Of a stretch of 47,605 nt of DNA, positions 18,101-27,021 are shown one piece after another; position 1 is the first letter of the stretch; the number at the start of each line of letters is the position of its first letter. The notes beneath the pieces are model-generated. The model was not told the DNA's origin and did no database searches. It was given only the letters and a program-made list of their open reading frames with translations. The stretch is from positions 1 to 47,605 of the forward strand of contig JAJECK010000007.1 of the NCBI GenBank assembly GCA_022822085.1, read 5' to 3'. The position numbers were made by a program, and so were the translations under genes. This stretch comes from Candidatus Poribacteria bacterium (GTDB lineage: Bacteria; Poribacteria; WGA-4E; WGA-3G).

Positions 18101-21100
18101 AACATCTACGAAAAAAACAAAGGCTACTAATCCCAATTCATTTTATGGTCCACCGGGGATAAACACGAACAAACTTCATCTTGCGACTATTCTCTCACAT
18201 CGTGTGCAAACTCAGCAATATTCTACAAGAAATGTCACACCGTGGTTACCGAACACTTTTGAAGAGGCACAAGCCGCAGCACTTGTGCAGTTGAAGACGA
18301 TTTCAGATGATCTTGGGAAATTGGATGAGATGTTTGTTGAATTTGAAGAAAAGGGCACCACGAATCCCAAGGATGTCCACACCCTTGAACTATTAGCACA
18401 ACTCTATATCTTGACAGAAAATCAAGAAAAAACCGATGAAGTCTTAGATAAATTGATTGTTGCGTCTCCTAATAATTTGGTCTACCGAGGCATTAAGTTA
18501 AAATCGTTGGTTAATCAAGAAGAGTTCAAATACACTAATTTAATAAATTATCTTGATGAGATGGCCGGATTGTCAACAGATGGTAAAAATTGGTATCTCT
18601 TAGAATATGCCTCTATATTCATGAGTCAAGGAAAACGTGATACCGCCGACAAACTTTTGGATGAGCTTGAGGAAATGAATGTGCTTCATCTCAGTAATGG
18701 TCATAAATTGGTTGATCTTTTTGTGAGAATGGGACGGATAGAACAAGCAGAAAAGAGACTTTCAGAAATTTCTGTAAGTGCTGCTTCACAACATTCAAGC
18801 CAGTATATTCGTAACTATGAAACGATTATGAATACTTATCTGAGCAATGGAGAGACTGACAAAGCCATAGAATTCTTTTGGAAGTATATTGAAAAGACAA
18901 ATCCTAAAGTTACCAGTGGAAGGCACGTAGCAAGTTTATCTTATTCACCATACTATTCGCAAACCCAGAGATATCAGACCAATTACCCATCACCTTCATT
19001 ATATTATAGCCAGACTCGGTTAAATAGTCTGCAAAGGTTTTTTAATAAAGTATGGATCAAGGACCAACAAGAATTATTCTATACATCATTAGAGGCTAAA
19101 TACAATGGGGCAGAAGGCAGAAGTCGTATCTATCCGGCATTAGCAATCAGTTACTGTAAATGGTGGGATGGACAACGCGCTAAATCGCTTGATGTGCTTC
19201 ATCAGTTGCAAACGGAATTTCCAGATGACCTGACACTCAAAATGAACACAATATTTGTTTCAATCCAATCTGGGAAACACAATGTCGCATTAGAAGTGCT
19301 ACAGGAACTAATTCAAACGGATCCGAAGAACCTCTTTCAATATTACGATTTGACGTTACAAATTGCGACGTATTCAGGTGATTCGTCTGTAGTGCGTGAG
19401 TTGATGAAACACCTGCTAAACTCTCCGACAAGTGTGCAGCAGCTTTACGGTTTCTCTCAGAAATTGCAAGCTGCAGGGTTCACACAGTACGCTGCTGCGG
19501 TCTCACAAAAAGCGATGGATTTAGCCCTGAGAGAAAGGGATCCAGGTTTCCTAAGACAATTTAGCACTCATCTAAACGATTTGGGACGCGGACAGGATGC
19601 TGCACGTTTGGTGCAGCGTGCAGTGAAGTTGGAAAATTTGAAAGCACTATCTGGGCAAGCATTACCGGTGCGGAATACTGGCACAATGACATATACGCCA
19701 AAACAGCTTAAAGTGATACAGGACAGAGAGACGAAATTAGTCAAAATTGCAGAGCAGAATCCGAAATCATTCAAAGCTCAGTCCAATTTAGCAGCATACT
19801 ATTCACGTAGAAATCAGGTGCAGAAAGCAATAGAGACGTATCAGGCAGCACTTGAACTCCGACCGAATGATAGTACGTTACGCAATCAATTCGCAGACAT
19901 GTTACGGCGAGTCGGAGAAGTTAAGAAAGCAGTTGAGCAATACACATATTTACTAAAGAACAACATCTCCAGTTCACAATACGGTTATTACCAGTATGAA
20001 TATATCATAGAGACATTTATCCAAGCAGGTGAAATAAACAAACTTATTTCAATTGCCAAAGAAATGGTTGAGGACAGTCAAAATTATGGACGTAGGTATG
20101 AATTTGTTCAAAGAATTGCCCAACATTTCAGAAACAGTGATAATGTCAAACCCTTGATTGAGATATATGAAAAAGCAGTCGAGTCTGGGTCAGAGAATTA
20201 TTTTAATGACTTGGTTTCAGCATACATTTCTACTGGTAACCGTGATAAAGCAAAGCAACTATTGGTAGATAAACTCAAGACTGGACATGTAGAAAATCAA
20301 ATTAATGTGATACTTAGGTTATCTGAAGTAGATGATAGTTTAGTTGATTTGAACAATTTGGTAACAGAATACGAGGAGAAGTTTCCCGTTGATTCTGCTG
20401 AACCATCAATGTTATATCTGCTTGCGATCTTGAATATAGTAACAAACGATATAGAGGATTCAGATACTTATGTTGAAAAGCTGCTGCATGACATTCCTAA
20501 AAATACACGATTGCGGTGGCTCAATACTATTGCAAACACTTATCAGAAAAAATCACAGTCGGATCGCCAACTCCGTTTACTTGAGGCTGCTATTGAAAAC
20601 GTAGATCCTAATAATACGTCATATCTATCAGGTATATACGAGACACTTGGTACGATTTACACTGACAAAGGAGAAAAAGAGAAAGCCAAGAATGTCGTCC
20701 GAAAGTCGGGGCATCTCCGTCTGATGCGTAGTGGTGGTCCCCGTTATTGGGAAAAAGAATCAATTGCCCGAACTTATATGGAGCACGGTATGTATGACGA
20801 AGCAGAAGTGCTGTTGATAGAGGTTATCAATGACTTATCTGCACAATCTTATTATAGGGAACGTGCCCAAGAGCAATTAGCAACTATCAGACTTCAACGG
20901 GATGGTCCGGATGCTAACTCCGATGTGAATAACCAAATGGAAGATATGAATATTGCTTTACTCCGAACAAAAGCAGAGGAACATAGGAGAAGACGAAATA
21001 ATTACGAGGCAATAAAAGTCTATGAACAGATAGTCAAAAAAGTGCCAGACGACCTTGCCTCACGCGCAACACTTGCATCTCTTTACAACGAACAAAATCA

Positions 21101-24100
21101 ACCTGATGAATCAATAGAAATGTGGGATGCCTTGCTAAAAATTGATCCTGAGAATACTAAATATCAGGATGGACTTGTTGCCGCATACAAAAGTTCAGAT
21201 AGAATTGATGAAGCGATTCAATTGGCACAAGGATATATTCAAGAGAATCCAGATATTGGTTTATATCATTCTCGACTGGCAGATTTATATGCATCTAATG
21301 GACAAAATGATGCTGCGATTACAACCTATAAAAAGGCAATTGAACTTACCCCGAGCGATGCAAAATCGCATGAGGAATTGGCAAAGGTCTATGTGAAAAT
21401 AGGTGATGATGAAGCTGCGGAAAAGTCGTATAACGATGCCCTAAAATACGCTGCGCCTGGAAGTAATCAAGCGAAATTAAGACAGAATCTGATGAAGATA
21501 TACCAACGTCAAGGAAAGTTAGAGGAGGTATTGAAGCAAGCTGAGGAACAGGGCACACTGACATTTGATATGCAAAGAGAAAGGGCACGTATTTATCAAA
21601 ACAGTGGAAAGTTGGAAAAAGCAGCGAGTGCTTACCAGAAAGCCTTGGGAATGACAGCAGACAGATATGCACGCGGTGATATTCAACGACAATTGATTAC
21701 TATCTACTCAAATCTCGGTAAATTAGATGAATATCTAAAAGAAGCGGAGGAACAAGGGGCAATATCTTTTGAGATGCAAAAGGAGATAGCGCGGAGATAT
21801 CAGAATAATCGTGAATATGAAAAAGCAGCAAATGCATATAAGAAGGCGTTACAAATGACGACGCAGTCGCATGAGCGGCATCAACTTGACCGAGAAATGA
21901 TGAGAATGATTCGACAATCTGGGAAGATAGAACAATTTTTAAAAGAAATGGAAAAGGATGGTACGCTGTCTTCTGAGATGCAAATGGAACTTGCCAGACA
22001 CTACAGTTCACGCGGTCAATCCAAAAAAGCGATTGAAGCCTATAATAAGGCATACGATATGACAAATTCAACTGGAGACCGAGAGGAAATAACAACTCAG
22101 TTGATGCAAGAATATGTCCGTCTTGGTGATACAGACAAACCAATAGAGTTATATGAAAAACTCATTAGTAATGCCTCAGATAGACGTTCAAGTACTTCAT
22201 ATAGTGGACTTTCTGGATTCAGAATAATCTCTGACAAAGATCAGGCACGCGAATCTTTGATTCACGCCTTTAAACAGAATAGAAAAATCAGCGAACTTGA
22301 ATTGATTTTCAACACTAAATTGGAAAGCAATCCGGAAGATCCAGATATTCTTTTATTAATTGCAGAGATACACCGTTATTCAAACAAACATGAAAAAGCT
22401 GCGGAAGTCTATCAGTCTCTAACTAAGATAGAACCGAATAATCTTCAACACTACTATTATGCTGCCGCGTCTTTGTACAAAAGCGAACAGAAAGAACAAG
22501 CGAACGAACTCATCAAACAAGGAAATAGTGCGCTTTCATCAAGTTCAAATAATAAAGATGCGATGCTCTTATGTACGCTGGGATCAATTTGCTATGAAAG
22601 CAAGATGTACGAACCAGCGATTGCATTGTTCGAAGATGCAGCCAAAGTCCATGAAATATCTGGGATCAATGACAGTAATAGATGGCAAAATCAGAATATC
22701 TATGAAACACTTGGAAGAAGTTACATGGAAACCGAGCAGTATGAGAAGGCAGTTGAAGTATATCAACATTTGAAGAAAATATCGTCAAGCAGTTACACGA
22801 AAGAGAATGCAGATAAGGCAATAAAACGCGCTTATGATGAAGGGAACCTTCACGAAAAACAAATCCCAAAACATTTGGAAAAAGTCAAACAGAATCCGAA
22901 TGATGTGAACGCGAGAATTACGCTTGCAGAGAGTTATGAATCCAGTGAAAGGTATGATGAGGCTATCGCGCAGTATGAGAAACTCAGTGAATTGCAACCT
23001 AACTCTCCGAAATGGCACAAGACTATCGGGGATTTATATGGAGAGACGAACAATACAGAACGGTTACAAAAGGCAGCTGCTGCTTATGAGAAAGCAATTG
23101 CACTTGATCCGAATTCGTATGAATTCTATGACACTTTAGCAAAGTTGTATTCGGAAAATGGTGATTCTGCGAAAGCCGAAAGTGTCTTTCTGCGAGTACT
23201 GAATGTTTCCCAAAATCCTAAAGAACATGATAGGATTGTCAATGCCATTTTTGAGCTTCACGATCCAAAAACGTATGTGGAAAAACTGAAAATATTGGAA
23301 AGTCTTCAAGCAAAAACTACTCACAGCATACTTCTACATAGGTTATTAGGTGATGTCTATTTAGGTGATGGAGATACTGATAAGGCACAAATTTCATACA
23401 AGAAATGGTTAGAAAAAACTAATAATAATCATGGAAGGGAATTACATCAACTCGCTGAAAGTCTGATGGATAAAAACAAATTACCAGAAATTGCATTAGA
23501 AGCAGCCAAACAAGCAACGGACATCAACTCGGATTCAATCAATATTACCACATTAGGAAATGCCTATCTGGTTAATGAGCAATATGAAGAAGCATTTAAG
23601 CAATTTGCACTTAGTATTAATCTCAGGGATCAATCTGGAGGCTTTCGTGGTAATCAAATCGAACCTCTACTGAGACGTATTTCACATGTGAGTAAGAATA
23701 TAAAGGATAATACACAGTATCAGGAACTGATGGGTAAATTAGTTGCTTCAATCTCGACTGGTGTTGAAACTGAATTAGATACGAACTTACTATTGGCTGA
23801 GTTCTGCCGTGAACTCCAATTGACTGACAAGGCAAAGGAATTCATGCAGAAAACAGGTTTCTTCCCTGAAACTGCATGGTTAACACTCGGTCCTTTTGAT
23901 AATACCAAAGGTGTAGGATATAGTACTGCTTTCATACCTGAAGAACAGCCGCAGATTGATAAGTCTGCTGAATATGATGGTATAGCAGGGAAGATAAAAT
24001 GGGGTAAAGGTTCAGATGAGACTTTTGATGGGTTCTTTGATTTTGGCAATGATGAGAATTTCTATGCTGCTTATGCCTGGATTTCATTTACATCCCCTGA

Positions 24101-24356
24101 TGAAAGGAAAGCAGAAATTCGATTTGATAGTGATGACCAAGGCAAAGTATATTTGAATGGGAAAAAAGTATATGCACATAGAAGAACCCGTGGGGCATCC
24201 ATTGACCGTCGGACTATCCCTATAACGCTTGTTACAGGAGAAAACACGATTCTTGTCAAAGTCTGCAATGAATCTCTGCCATGGGGATTTTACTTGCGTA
24301 TTACAGATACGGATGGAAAACCTTTTGACGATTTGAAAATCGTTAATGAAGATTAA
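15183..24356 (+). CDS. Giant exported TPR protein (3057 residues) with C-terminal beta domain
   Basis: A Sec signal peptide (MFAKKYTILFCIISVICSS, then LSFSQ) is followed by several dozen TPR helix pairs from about residue 35 to 2890, with typical A..Y..AIELDP endings. Residues about 2064-2335 are four tandem 68-residue units (see 21372-22187). The last 160 residues (from AWLTLGPFDNTKGVGY, about 2896) form a separate domain with EIRFDSDDQGKVYLNGKKVY and GFYLRITDTDGKPFDDL. This resembles galactose-binding or PA14-like beta sandwiches and is shared with the 716-residue gene downstream. AAGGAG lies 8 bases before the ATG. It probably acts as an extracytoplasmic scaffold binding proteins along its superhelix. 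The partner is unknown. The reading frame is intact across 9.2 kb. Confidence 0.88.
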   Translation: MFAKKYTILFCIISVICSSLFIPMLSFSQDEATDEKIIERYKLMLIQKPKEGSTFDRLYQFYLEDAGLDAMVSDYQSEAQAKPNNPNIQLILGHIYKRLGKDKDALTAYQRAVELSQNDYYAHFALGQLYVILRQHEDAISELTKAASLSEQTQTISPEELTDIYKTLGHAYFSRDMLDEAIKAWEKISALDPDDIFARTELADLFREQELYPQAIAQYEAIINIKKDDTYRKCLSMREIGKLYEESGEYQNALKQYDGALDLTAPGNWLRKDLQQRIIAIYSADANWKDLIVYYTGKLATNPNDTETLGLLAGAYIENQQLEEGIGTYKKGLTLAPTDTSLRLNLIGAFRDSEKYEDAAAEYEALSEQHPDDIGIYRELGKLYLQLENEVKAREVYQRMIDRDPEGANIYITLAEIYAGHEWLEDAVAAYQKATELDPDNLDYIEYYGEFYYRQGDRNKAIETWNRMVAATKNSAENYDRLARLFETKKFSDEAIGASRKAVELMPETYRFREALAKRLMNDGQYDEALIEYTEALKLAPNTFFAEQMDDKLIELYKRQGTLLKKIEEIETELDKAGLADNDKFVQQKRLAKMYLKLGNTTYALEILLKAKKLQPDDINVNRWTANVYIKQGRRDEAVTIYRHLTEIDNANAREYYSNIANIHLEALNFEEATAAAKQVIAHSPRNPEGHQLLAQIAKQSGDFDSSANSFKQAIRLRPEAIDVRKELAQLYHVSGKFRLAIAQYWRCWNLSNSVSDKLSFINPLGEAYYNLGRRSELAERLKQMVKSNTSGIVPVLALAQVYRSEGDLSSARFQLARALDQQRNNPELLYQLVGISLDLADIDEALSYQQQLVKVDPDPIHLQKLGELLFDVGREQEAVQTWSKVLHQRKHTLDAEIRLAKLLIRHGLMEEALFALDNAAEKISDSDAHIGLYRIGATLVNMSEPEKALPYFRRIIEMSKPVLEQGVEQGVATSTKKTKATNPNSFYGPPGINTNKLHLATILSHRVQTQQYSTRNVTPWLPNTFEEAQAAALVQLKTISDDLGKLDEMFVEFEEKGTTNPKDVHTLELLAQLYILTENQEKTDEVLDKLIVASPNNLVYRGIKLKSLVNQEEFKYTNLINYLDEMAGLSTDGKNWYLLEYASIFMSQGKRDTADKLLDELEEMNVLHLSNGHKLVDLFVRMGRIEQAEKRLSEISVSAASQHSSQYIRNYETIMNTYLSNGETDKAIEFFWKYIEKTNPKVTSGRHVASLSYSPYYSQTQRYQTNYPSPSLYYSQTRLNSLQRFFNKVWIKDQQELFYTSLEAKYNGAEGRSRIYPALAISYCKWWDGQRAKSLDVLHQLQTEFPDDLTLKMNTIFVSIQSGKHNVALEVLQELIQTDPKNLFQYYDLTLQIATYSGDSSVVRELMKHLLNSPTSVQQLYGFSQKLQAAGFTQYAAAVSQKAMDLALRERDPGFLRQFSTHLNDLGRGQDAARLVQRAVKLENLKALSGQALPVRNTGTMTYTPKQLKVIQDRETKLVKIAEQNPKSFKAQSNLAAYYSRRNQVQKAIETYQAALELRPNDSTLRNQFADMLRRVGEVKKAVEQYTYLLKNNISSSQYGYYQYEYIIETFIQAGEINKLISIAKEMVEDSQNYGRRYEFVQRIAQHFRNSDNVKPLIEIYEKAVESGSENYFNDLVSAYISTGNRDKAKQLLVDKLKTGHVENQINVILRLSEVDDSLVDLNNLVTEYEEKFPVDSAEPSMLYLLAILNIVTNDIEDSDTYVEKLLHDIPKNTRLRWLNTIANTYQKKSQSDRQLRLLEAAIENVDPNNTSYLSGIYETLGTIYTDKGEKEKAKNVVRKSGHLRLMRSGGPRYWEKESIARTYMEHGMYDEAEVLLIEVINDLSAQSYYRERAQEQLATIRLQRDGPDANSDVNNQMEDMNIALLRTKAEEHRRRRNNYEAIKVYEQIVKKVPDDLASRATLASLYNEQNQPDESIEMWDALLKIDPENTKYQDGLVAAYKSSDRIDEAIQLAQGYIQENPDIGLYHSRLADLYASNGQNDAAITTYKKAIELTPSDAKSHEELAKVYVKIGDDEAAEKSYNDALKYAAPGSNQAKLRQNLMKIYQRQGKLEEVLKQAEEQGTLTFDMQRERARIYQNSGKLEKAASAYQKALGMTADRYARGDIQRQLITIYSNLGKLDEYLKEAEEQGAISFEMQKEIARRYQNNREYEKAANAYKKALQMTTQSHERHQLDREMMRMIRQSGKIEQFLKEMEKDGTLSSEMQMELARHYSSRGQSKKAIEAYNKAYDMTNSTGDREEITTQLMQEYVRLGDTDKPIELYEKLISNASDRRSSTSYSGLSGFRIISDKDQARESLIHAFKQNRKISELELIFNTKLESNPEDPDILLLIAEIHRYSNKHEKAAEVYQSLTKIEPNNLQHYYYAAASLYKSEQKEQANELIKQGNSALSSSSNNKDAMLLCTLGSICYESKMYEPAIALFEDAAKVHEISGINDSNRWQNQNIYETLGRSYMETEQYEKAVEVYQHLKKISSSSYTKENADKAIKRAYDEGNLHEKQIPKHLEKVKQNPNDVNARITLAESYESSERYDEAIAQYEKLSELQPNSPKWHKTIGDLYGETNNTERLQKAAAAYEKAIALDPNSYEFYDTLAKLYSENGDSAKAESVFLRVLNVSQNPKEHDRIVNAIFELHDPKTYVEKLKILESLQAKTTHSILLHRLLGDVYLGDGDTDKAQISYKKWLEKTNNNHGRELHQLAESLMDKNKLPEIALEAAKQATDINSDSINITTLGNAYLVNEQYEEAFKQFALSINLRDQSGGFRGNQIEPLLRRISHVSKNIKDNTQYQELMGKLVASISTGVETELDTNLLLAEFCRELQLTDKAKEFMQKTGFFPETAWLTLGPFDNTKGVGYSTAFIPEEQPQIDKSAEYDGIAGKIKWGKGSDETFDGFFDFGNDENFYAAYAWISFTSPDERKAEIRFDSDDQGKVYLNGKKVYAHRRTRGASIDRRTIPITLVTGENTILVKVCNESLPWGFYLRITDTDGKPFDDLKIVNED
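21372..22187 (+). repeat. Four in-frame 204-base (68-residue) repeat units
   Basis: Within the giant TPR gene, the segment ending G(T/A)(L/I)(T/S)..(M)Q recurs with its CAA codon at 21573, 21777 and 21981, exactly 204 bases apart each time. A fourth unit follows without that ending. Each unit holds two helix pairs, one of them ending AA.AY.KAL.MT. The paralogue at 27022 has only two such units, so the block expanded here. Confidence 0.75.
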
Positions 24357-24387
24357 AAAATGAATTAGAGCGTATTTCATAATCACT

Positions 24388-24463
24388 TGTAGGGGCGGGG
24401 TCTCCCCGCCCGTTTAGAAGAATCCTTTCTATATAATAGGGACGAGGTAACATCGCCCCTACG
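24388..24463. repeat. Nested palindrome with GGGCGGGG hairpin
   Basis: TGTAGGGGCG at the left and CGCCCCTACGA at the right form outer inverted ends. Inside, GGGCGGGG-TCT-CCCCGCCC (24393-24411) is a perfect GC-rich hairpin. It lies 32 bases after the giant TPR gene stop. It could end or stabilise that message, but no T-run follows. It opens the gene-free gap 24357-24842. Confidence 0.6.
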
Positions 24464-24538
24464 ATGAAGGTGTCCTATTATGATTTATGAGATATACTGT
24501 AGATCCTTATAGAATTTTACTCGGTGCTAATAAGGTCC

Positions 24539-24570
24539 GAGATCATCGGTATCAGTTCAAAAAGATTATC
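24539..24570 (+). repeat. 32-base segment repeated in inverse at 13685-13716
   Basis: GAGATCATCGG followed by TATCAGTTCAAAAAGATTATC matches the reverse complement of 13685-13716 at 31 of 32 bases. In both places it is part of a short open frame reading RDHR(Y/C)QFKKII. It is a dispersed repeat rather than a gene. Confidence 0.65.
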
Positions 24571-24598
24571 ACGTATTTGTGGTTCTTCAGTCCCGTAC

Positions 24599-24702
24599 GA
24601 AGATTAAATAATAATTTCGGTGATGTGGCGAGGTTAGGAAGAAATCAAGAAATCAAGAAATCAACGGTATGAATGCCATTTAGGCATTCCCCGCCTCGCC
24701 AG
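24599..24702. repeat. Dispersed palindromic element, single GGCGAGG unit
   Basis: A GAAGATTAA...TTTCGGT arm is followed by a 74-base unit bounded by GGCGAGG (24627-24633) and CCTCGCC (24694-24700). Inside are AATGCC-ATT-TAGGCATT and the string AACGGTATGAATG, which is the inverse of the strings in the three tandem units at 41651-41858. AAATCAAG is stuttered. It is an inverted single copy of that element in the gap before the 716-residue gene. Confidence 0.7.
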
Positions 24703-24842
24703 TAGGAGCACAACTGCCCTCGCCCAAATGGTATAAACATGATCAGATGTCTACGCTATAAGAAAAAACACCAAACTGCATCCGAAAATGTGTATATATA
24801 GTTTAACAAATTTCTATTTGCAAAATCACATGGAGGAATTAG

Positions 24843-26993
24843 ATGAAAAAATACAGAAATTGGGTGTTCTCCCTATTCTTTCTATGTTTCAGTATAACAT
24901 CACCTTTATTTTCTCAAGAGAAGGTGAATGAGGAGAAAACAGATCAAAACAATCAACAAACAAAAGTTGAAAATATTGAAGATGTAATTGATGTTGCATT
25001 AGATTTAGACGGTGAATTGAGTTACGTAGAAATTGAAGACAGTGAATTATTAAACAAAATTAACGGACAAGTAACGGTGTGCGCTTGGATTAAACCGACA
25101 AACTTTCCCACCCGATATCTACCGATCATCTACAAAGGTGATGAACGTATGCCCGGTATCACAAACCGTAGTTTTACGCTGTATTTACGACATGATGGGG
25201 CATTGCAATTCGCTTCTTCGCCTGATGGTAAAAACGAAAAGTATATCTTCTCACCACAGGGGGCAATCAAACTCAATCAATGGCATCATGTCGCATGTGT
25301 TATTGACACGACGAGAAATATTATCAGTGTATATGTTGATGGTGTGGAAGCAGGTTATAGAGATTTTGGCAGAAACAGAAGATTTTATGAAAGTACCTTA
25401 CCTTTAAAAATCGGTGGCACACATGAAGAGACCAATCACAACCACAGATCATTTGTCGGACAAATTGATGAGGTAAGTGTATGGGACGTTGCCTTGACTG
25501 AAGAGCAAATCCATAATTTTATGGATAGCCGTATGACAGGAAATGAAAGAGGATTAGTCGGTTATTGGAAATTCGATAATCAGAATGATGGCGAAATTTC
25601 CGATATAACTCACAATAAACTCAATGGCAAGTTAGTTGCCAATGCAAGGTTAGTAGATTACATCCGTCCTATTCCGAAAGAACTAAATCCGGAACAACTT
25701 GCAGAACATGTAATCCTCTATGAAAAAGCACTCAAACGTGGCACAAATTCTTATGAGATATACCGTACACTTGCAGAAATATATGTCAAAACAGGACAGA
25801 CTGCTGAAGCAGAAAAATTATATCTACAATCTTTTGAGGTGGATCTCCAACAGTCTGAACATGATGAGGCTATGAAATCTCTTTGGCAATTATATGATGC
25901 TGCGGGAAAAGAAAAAGAATTTATCACACTATTGGCAAAGTTGAAACCGAAAATGAAAGAAAGTTCAACCCTATTTGAACTCTTAGGTGATGCTTATACC
26001 GAAGTCGGTGACAAGCCAAATGCTAAGGATGCTTACACACAATGGATCAATCTGCGAAAAGACGAAGTTTTTCAGCAAGGTCTGTCATCTGCCTATTATG
26101 AACTTGCGGATAAACTTCTTGAGAAAAACATGTTTCCTGAAGTTGCGTTAGAGTTGATTTTGAATGCGACAGATTTTGAACAAGACACAGATTACATATT
26201 AGTGATTGCACATGCTTACGTCGCAAATGAACAGTATGATGATGCGTTCCGCATCATAAAGAACATCTATGACATGTCGTATCTGCCATTTGTTGAACGT
26301 AGACTATTAACGCGTGTTGTGAAAGCCGGGAAAACTGTCAAAGATAAAGAAGGATATGAGAATATGTTGAATGAACTCATAGAATCCTTGTCTGACAATT
26401 TACGTTCACAACTCCATACCATGCTTGTTTTAGCACAAACCTATCAGGAAGCTGGAGAACATGAAAAGGCTGATAAACTCATTCGGCAAACAGGATTCAT
26501 CACCGAAGATGCATGGTTGGTTCTCGGTCCTTTTGATAACGTGGGTGGTATAGGCTACAATACACCTTATATCCCAGAAAACCTACCGATGATTGATACT
26601 TCCAAAGAATATGAAGGCAAAAATGGGACGGTGCGTTGGCAAAAGATAAAGAATATTTCACTTTTGGGAGATATCCGTTTGGGTAAAGGGACAGATTGGA
26701 GCGTTGCGTATACTTATGCGACAGTCCATTCGCCTGAAGAACGTGAAGTGGAATTTCGGTTTGATTCAGATGATCAAGGCAAAATCTGGGTGAACGGTAT
26801 TGAAGTGTTTGCACATACGAAGGCGTTTACTGCCGAAATTGACAATTTCAAATTTCCTGTAAAACTCAATGCGGGGTTAAATAGCGTTCTCGTCAAGGTA
26901 TGTGAAGAGACAGGTGGTTGGGGTTTTTATCTAAGAATCACCGACAAAGACGGTAATACTTTTGATGATTTAGACTTCATGAAAGTAGAATAA
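24843..26993 (+). CDS. Exported LamG-TPR protein with C-terminal beta domain
   Basis: The protein has 716 residues. A signal peptide (MKKYRNWVFSLFFLCFSITS, then PLFSQ) precedes a LamG domain at about 50-265 (LDLDGELSYVEIEDSE, VCAWIKPTNF, NQWHHVACVIDT, GQIDEVSVWDVALTEEQI, GYWKFDNQNDG). TPR-like helices follow to about 550. The final 160-residue beta domain (AWLVLGPFDNVGGIGY, EFRFDSDDQGKIWVNG, GFYLRITDKDGNTFDDL) is clearly homologous to the end of the giant protein. The TPR part aligns with the C-terminal TPRs of both neighbours. GGAGG lies before the ATG. The next gene starts 28 bases after the stop, so the two are probably co-transcribed. LamG suggests glycan or protein binding outside the cell. 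No enzyme motif is seen. Confidence 0.88.
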   Translation: MKKYRNWVFSLFFLCFSITSPLFSQEKVNEEKTDQNNQQTKVENIEDVIDVALDLDGELSYVEIEDSELLNKINGQVTVCAWIKPTNFPTRYLPIIYKGDERMPGITNRSFTLYLRHDGALQFASSPDGKNEKYIFSPQGAIKLNQWHHVACVIDTTRNIISVYVDGVEAGYRDFGRNRRFYESTLPLKIGGTHEETNHNHRSFVGQIDEVSVWDVALTEEQIHNFMDSRMTGNERGLVGYWKFDNQNDGEISDITHNKLNGKLVANARLVDYIRPIPKELNPEQLAEHVILYEKALKRGTNSYEIYRTLAEIYVKTGQTAEAEKLYLQSFEVDLQQSEHDEAMKSLWQLYDAAGKEKEFITLLAKLKPKMKESSTLFELLGDAYTEVGDKPNAKDAYTQWINLRKDEVFQQGLSSAYYELADKLLEKNMFPEVALELILNATDFEQDTDYILVIAHAYVANEQYDDAFRIIKNIYDMSYLPFVERRLLTRVVKAGKTVKDKEGYENMLNELIESLSDNLRSQLHTMLVLAQTYQEAGEHEKADKLIRQTGFITEDAWLVLGPFDNVGGIGYNTPYIPENLPMIDTSKEYEGKNGTVRWQKIKNISLLGDIRLGKGTDWSVAYTYATVHSPEEREVEFRFDSDDQGKIWVNGIEVFAHTKAFTAEIDNFKFPVKLNAGLNSVLVKVCEETGGWGFYLRITDKDGNTFDDLDFMKVE

Positions 26994-27021
26994 TAATTCA
27001 TTTCATAAGGAGATATTGTAA

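Noticed and set aside
24487-24672. Open frame of 61 codons on the forward strand
   Set aside because: It reads through two different repeats (the 32-base segment and the GGCGAGG element) and lacks a ribosome site.
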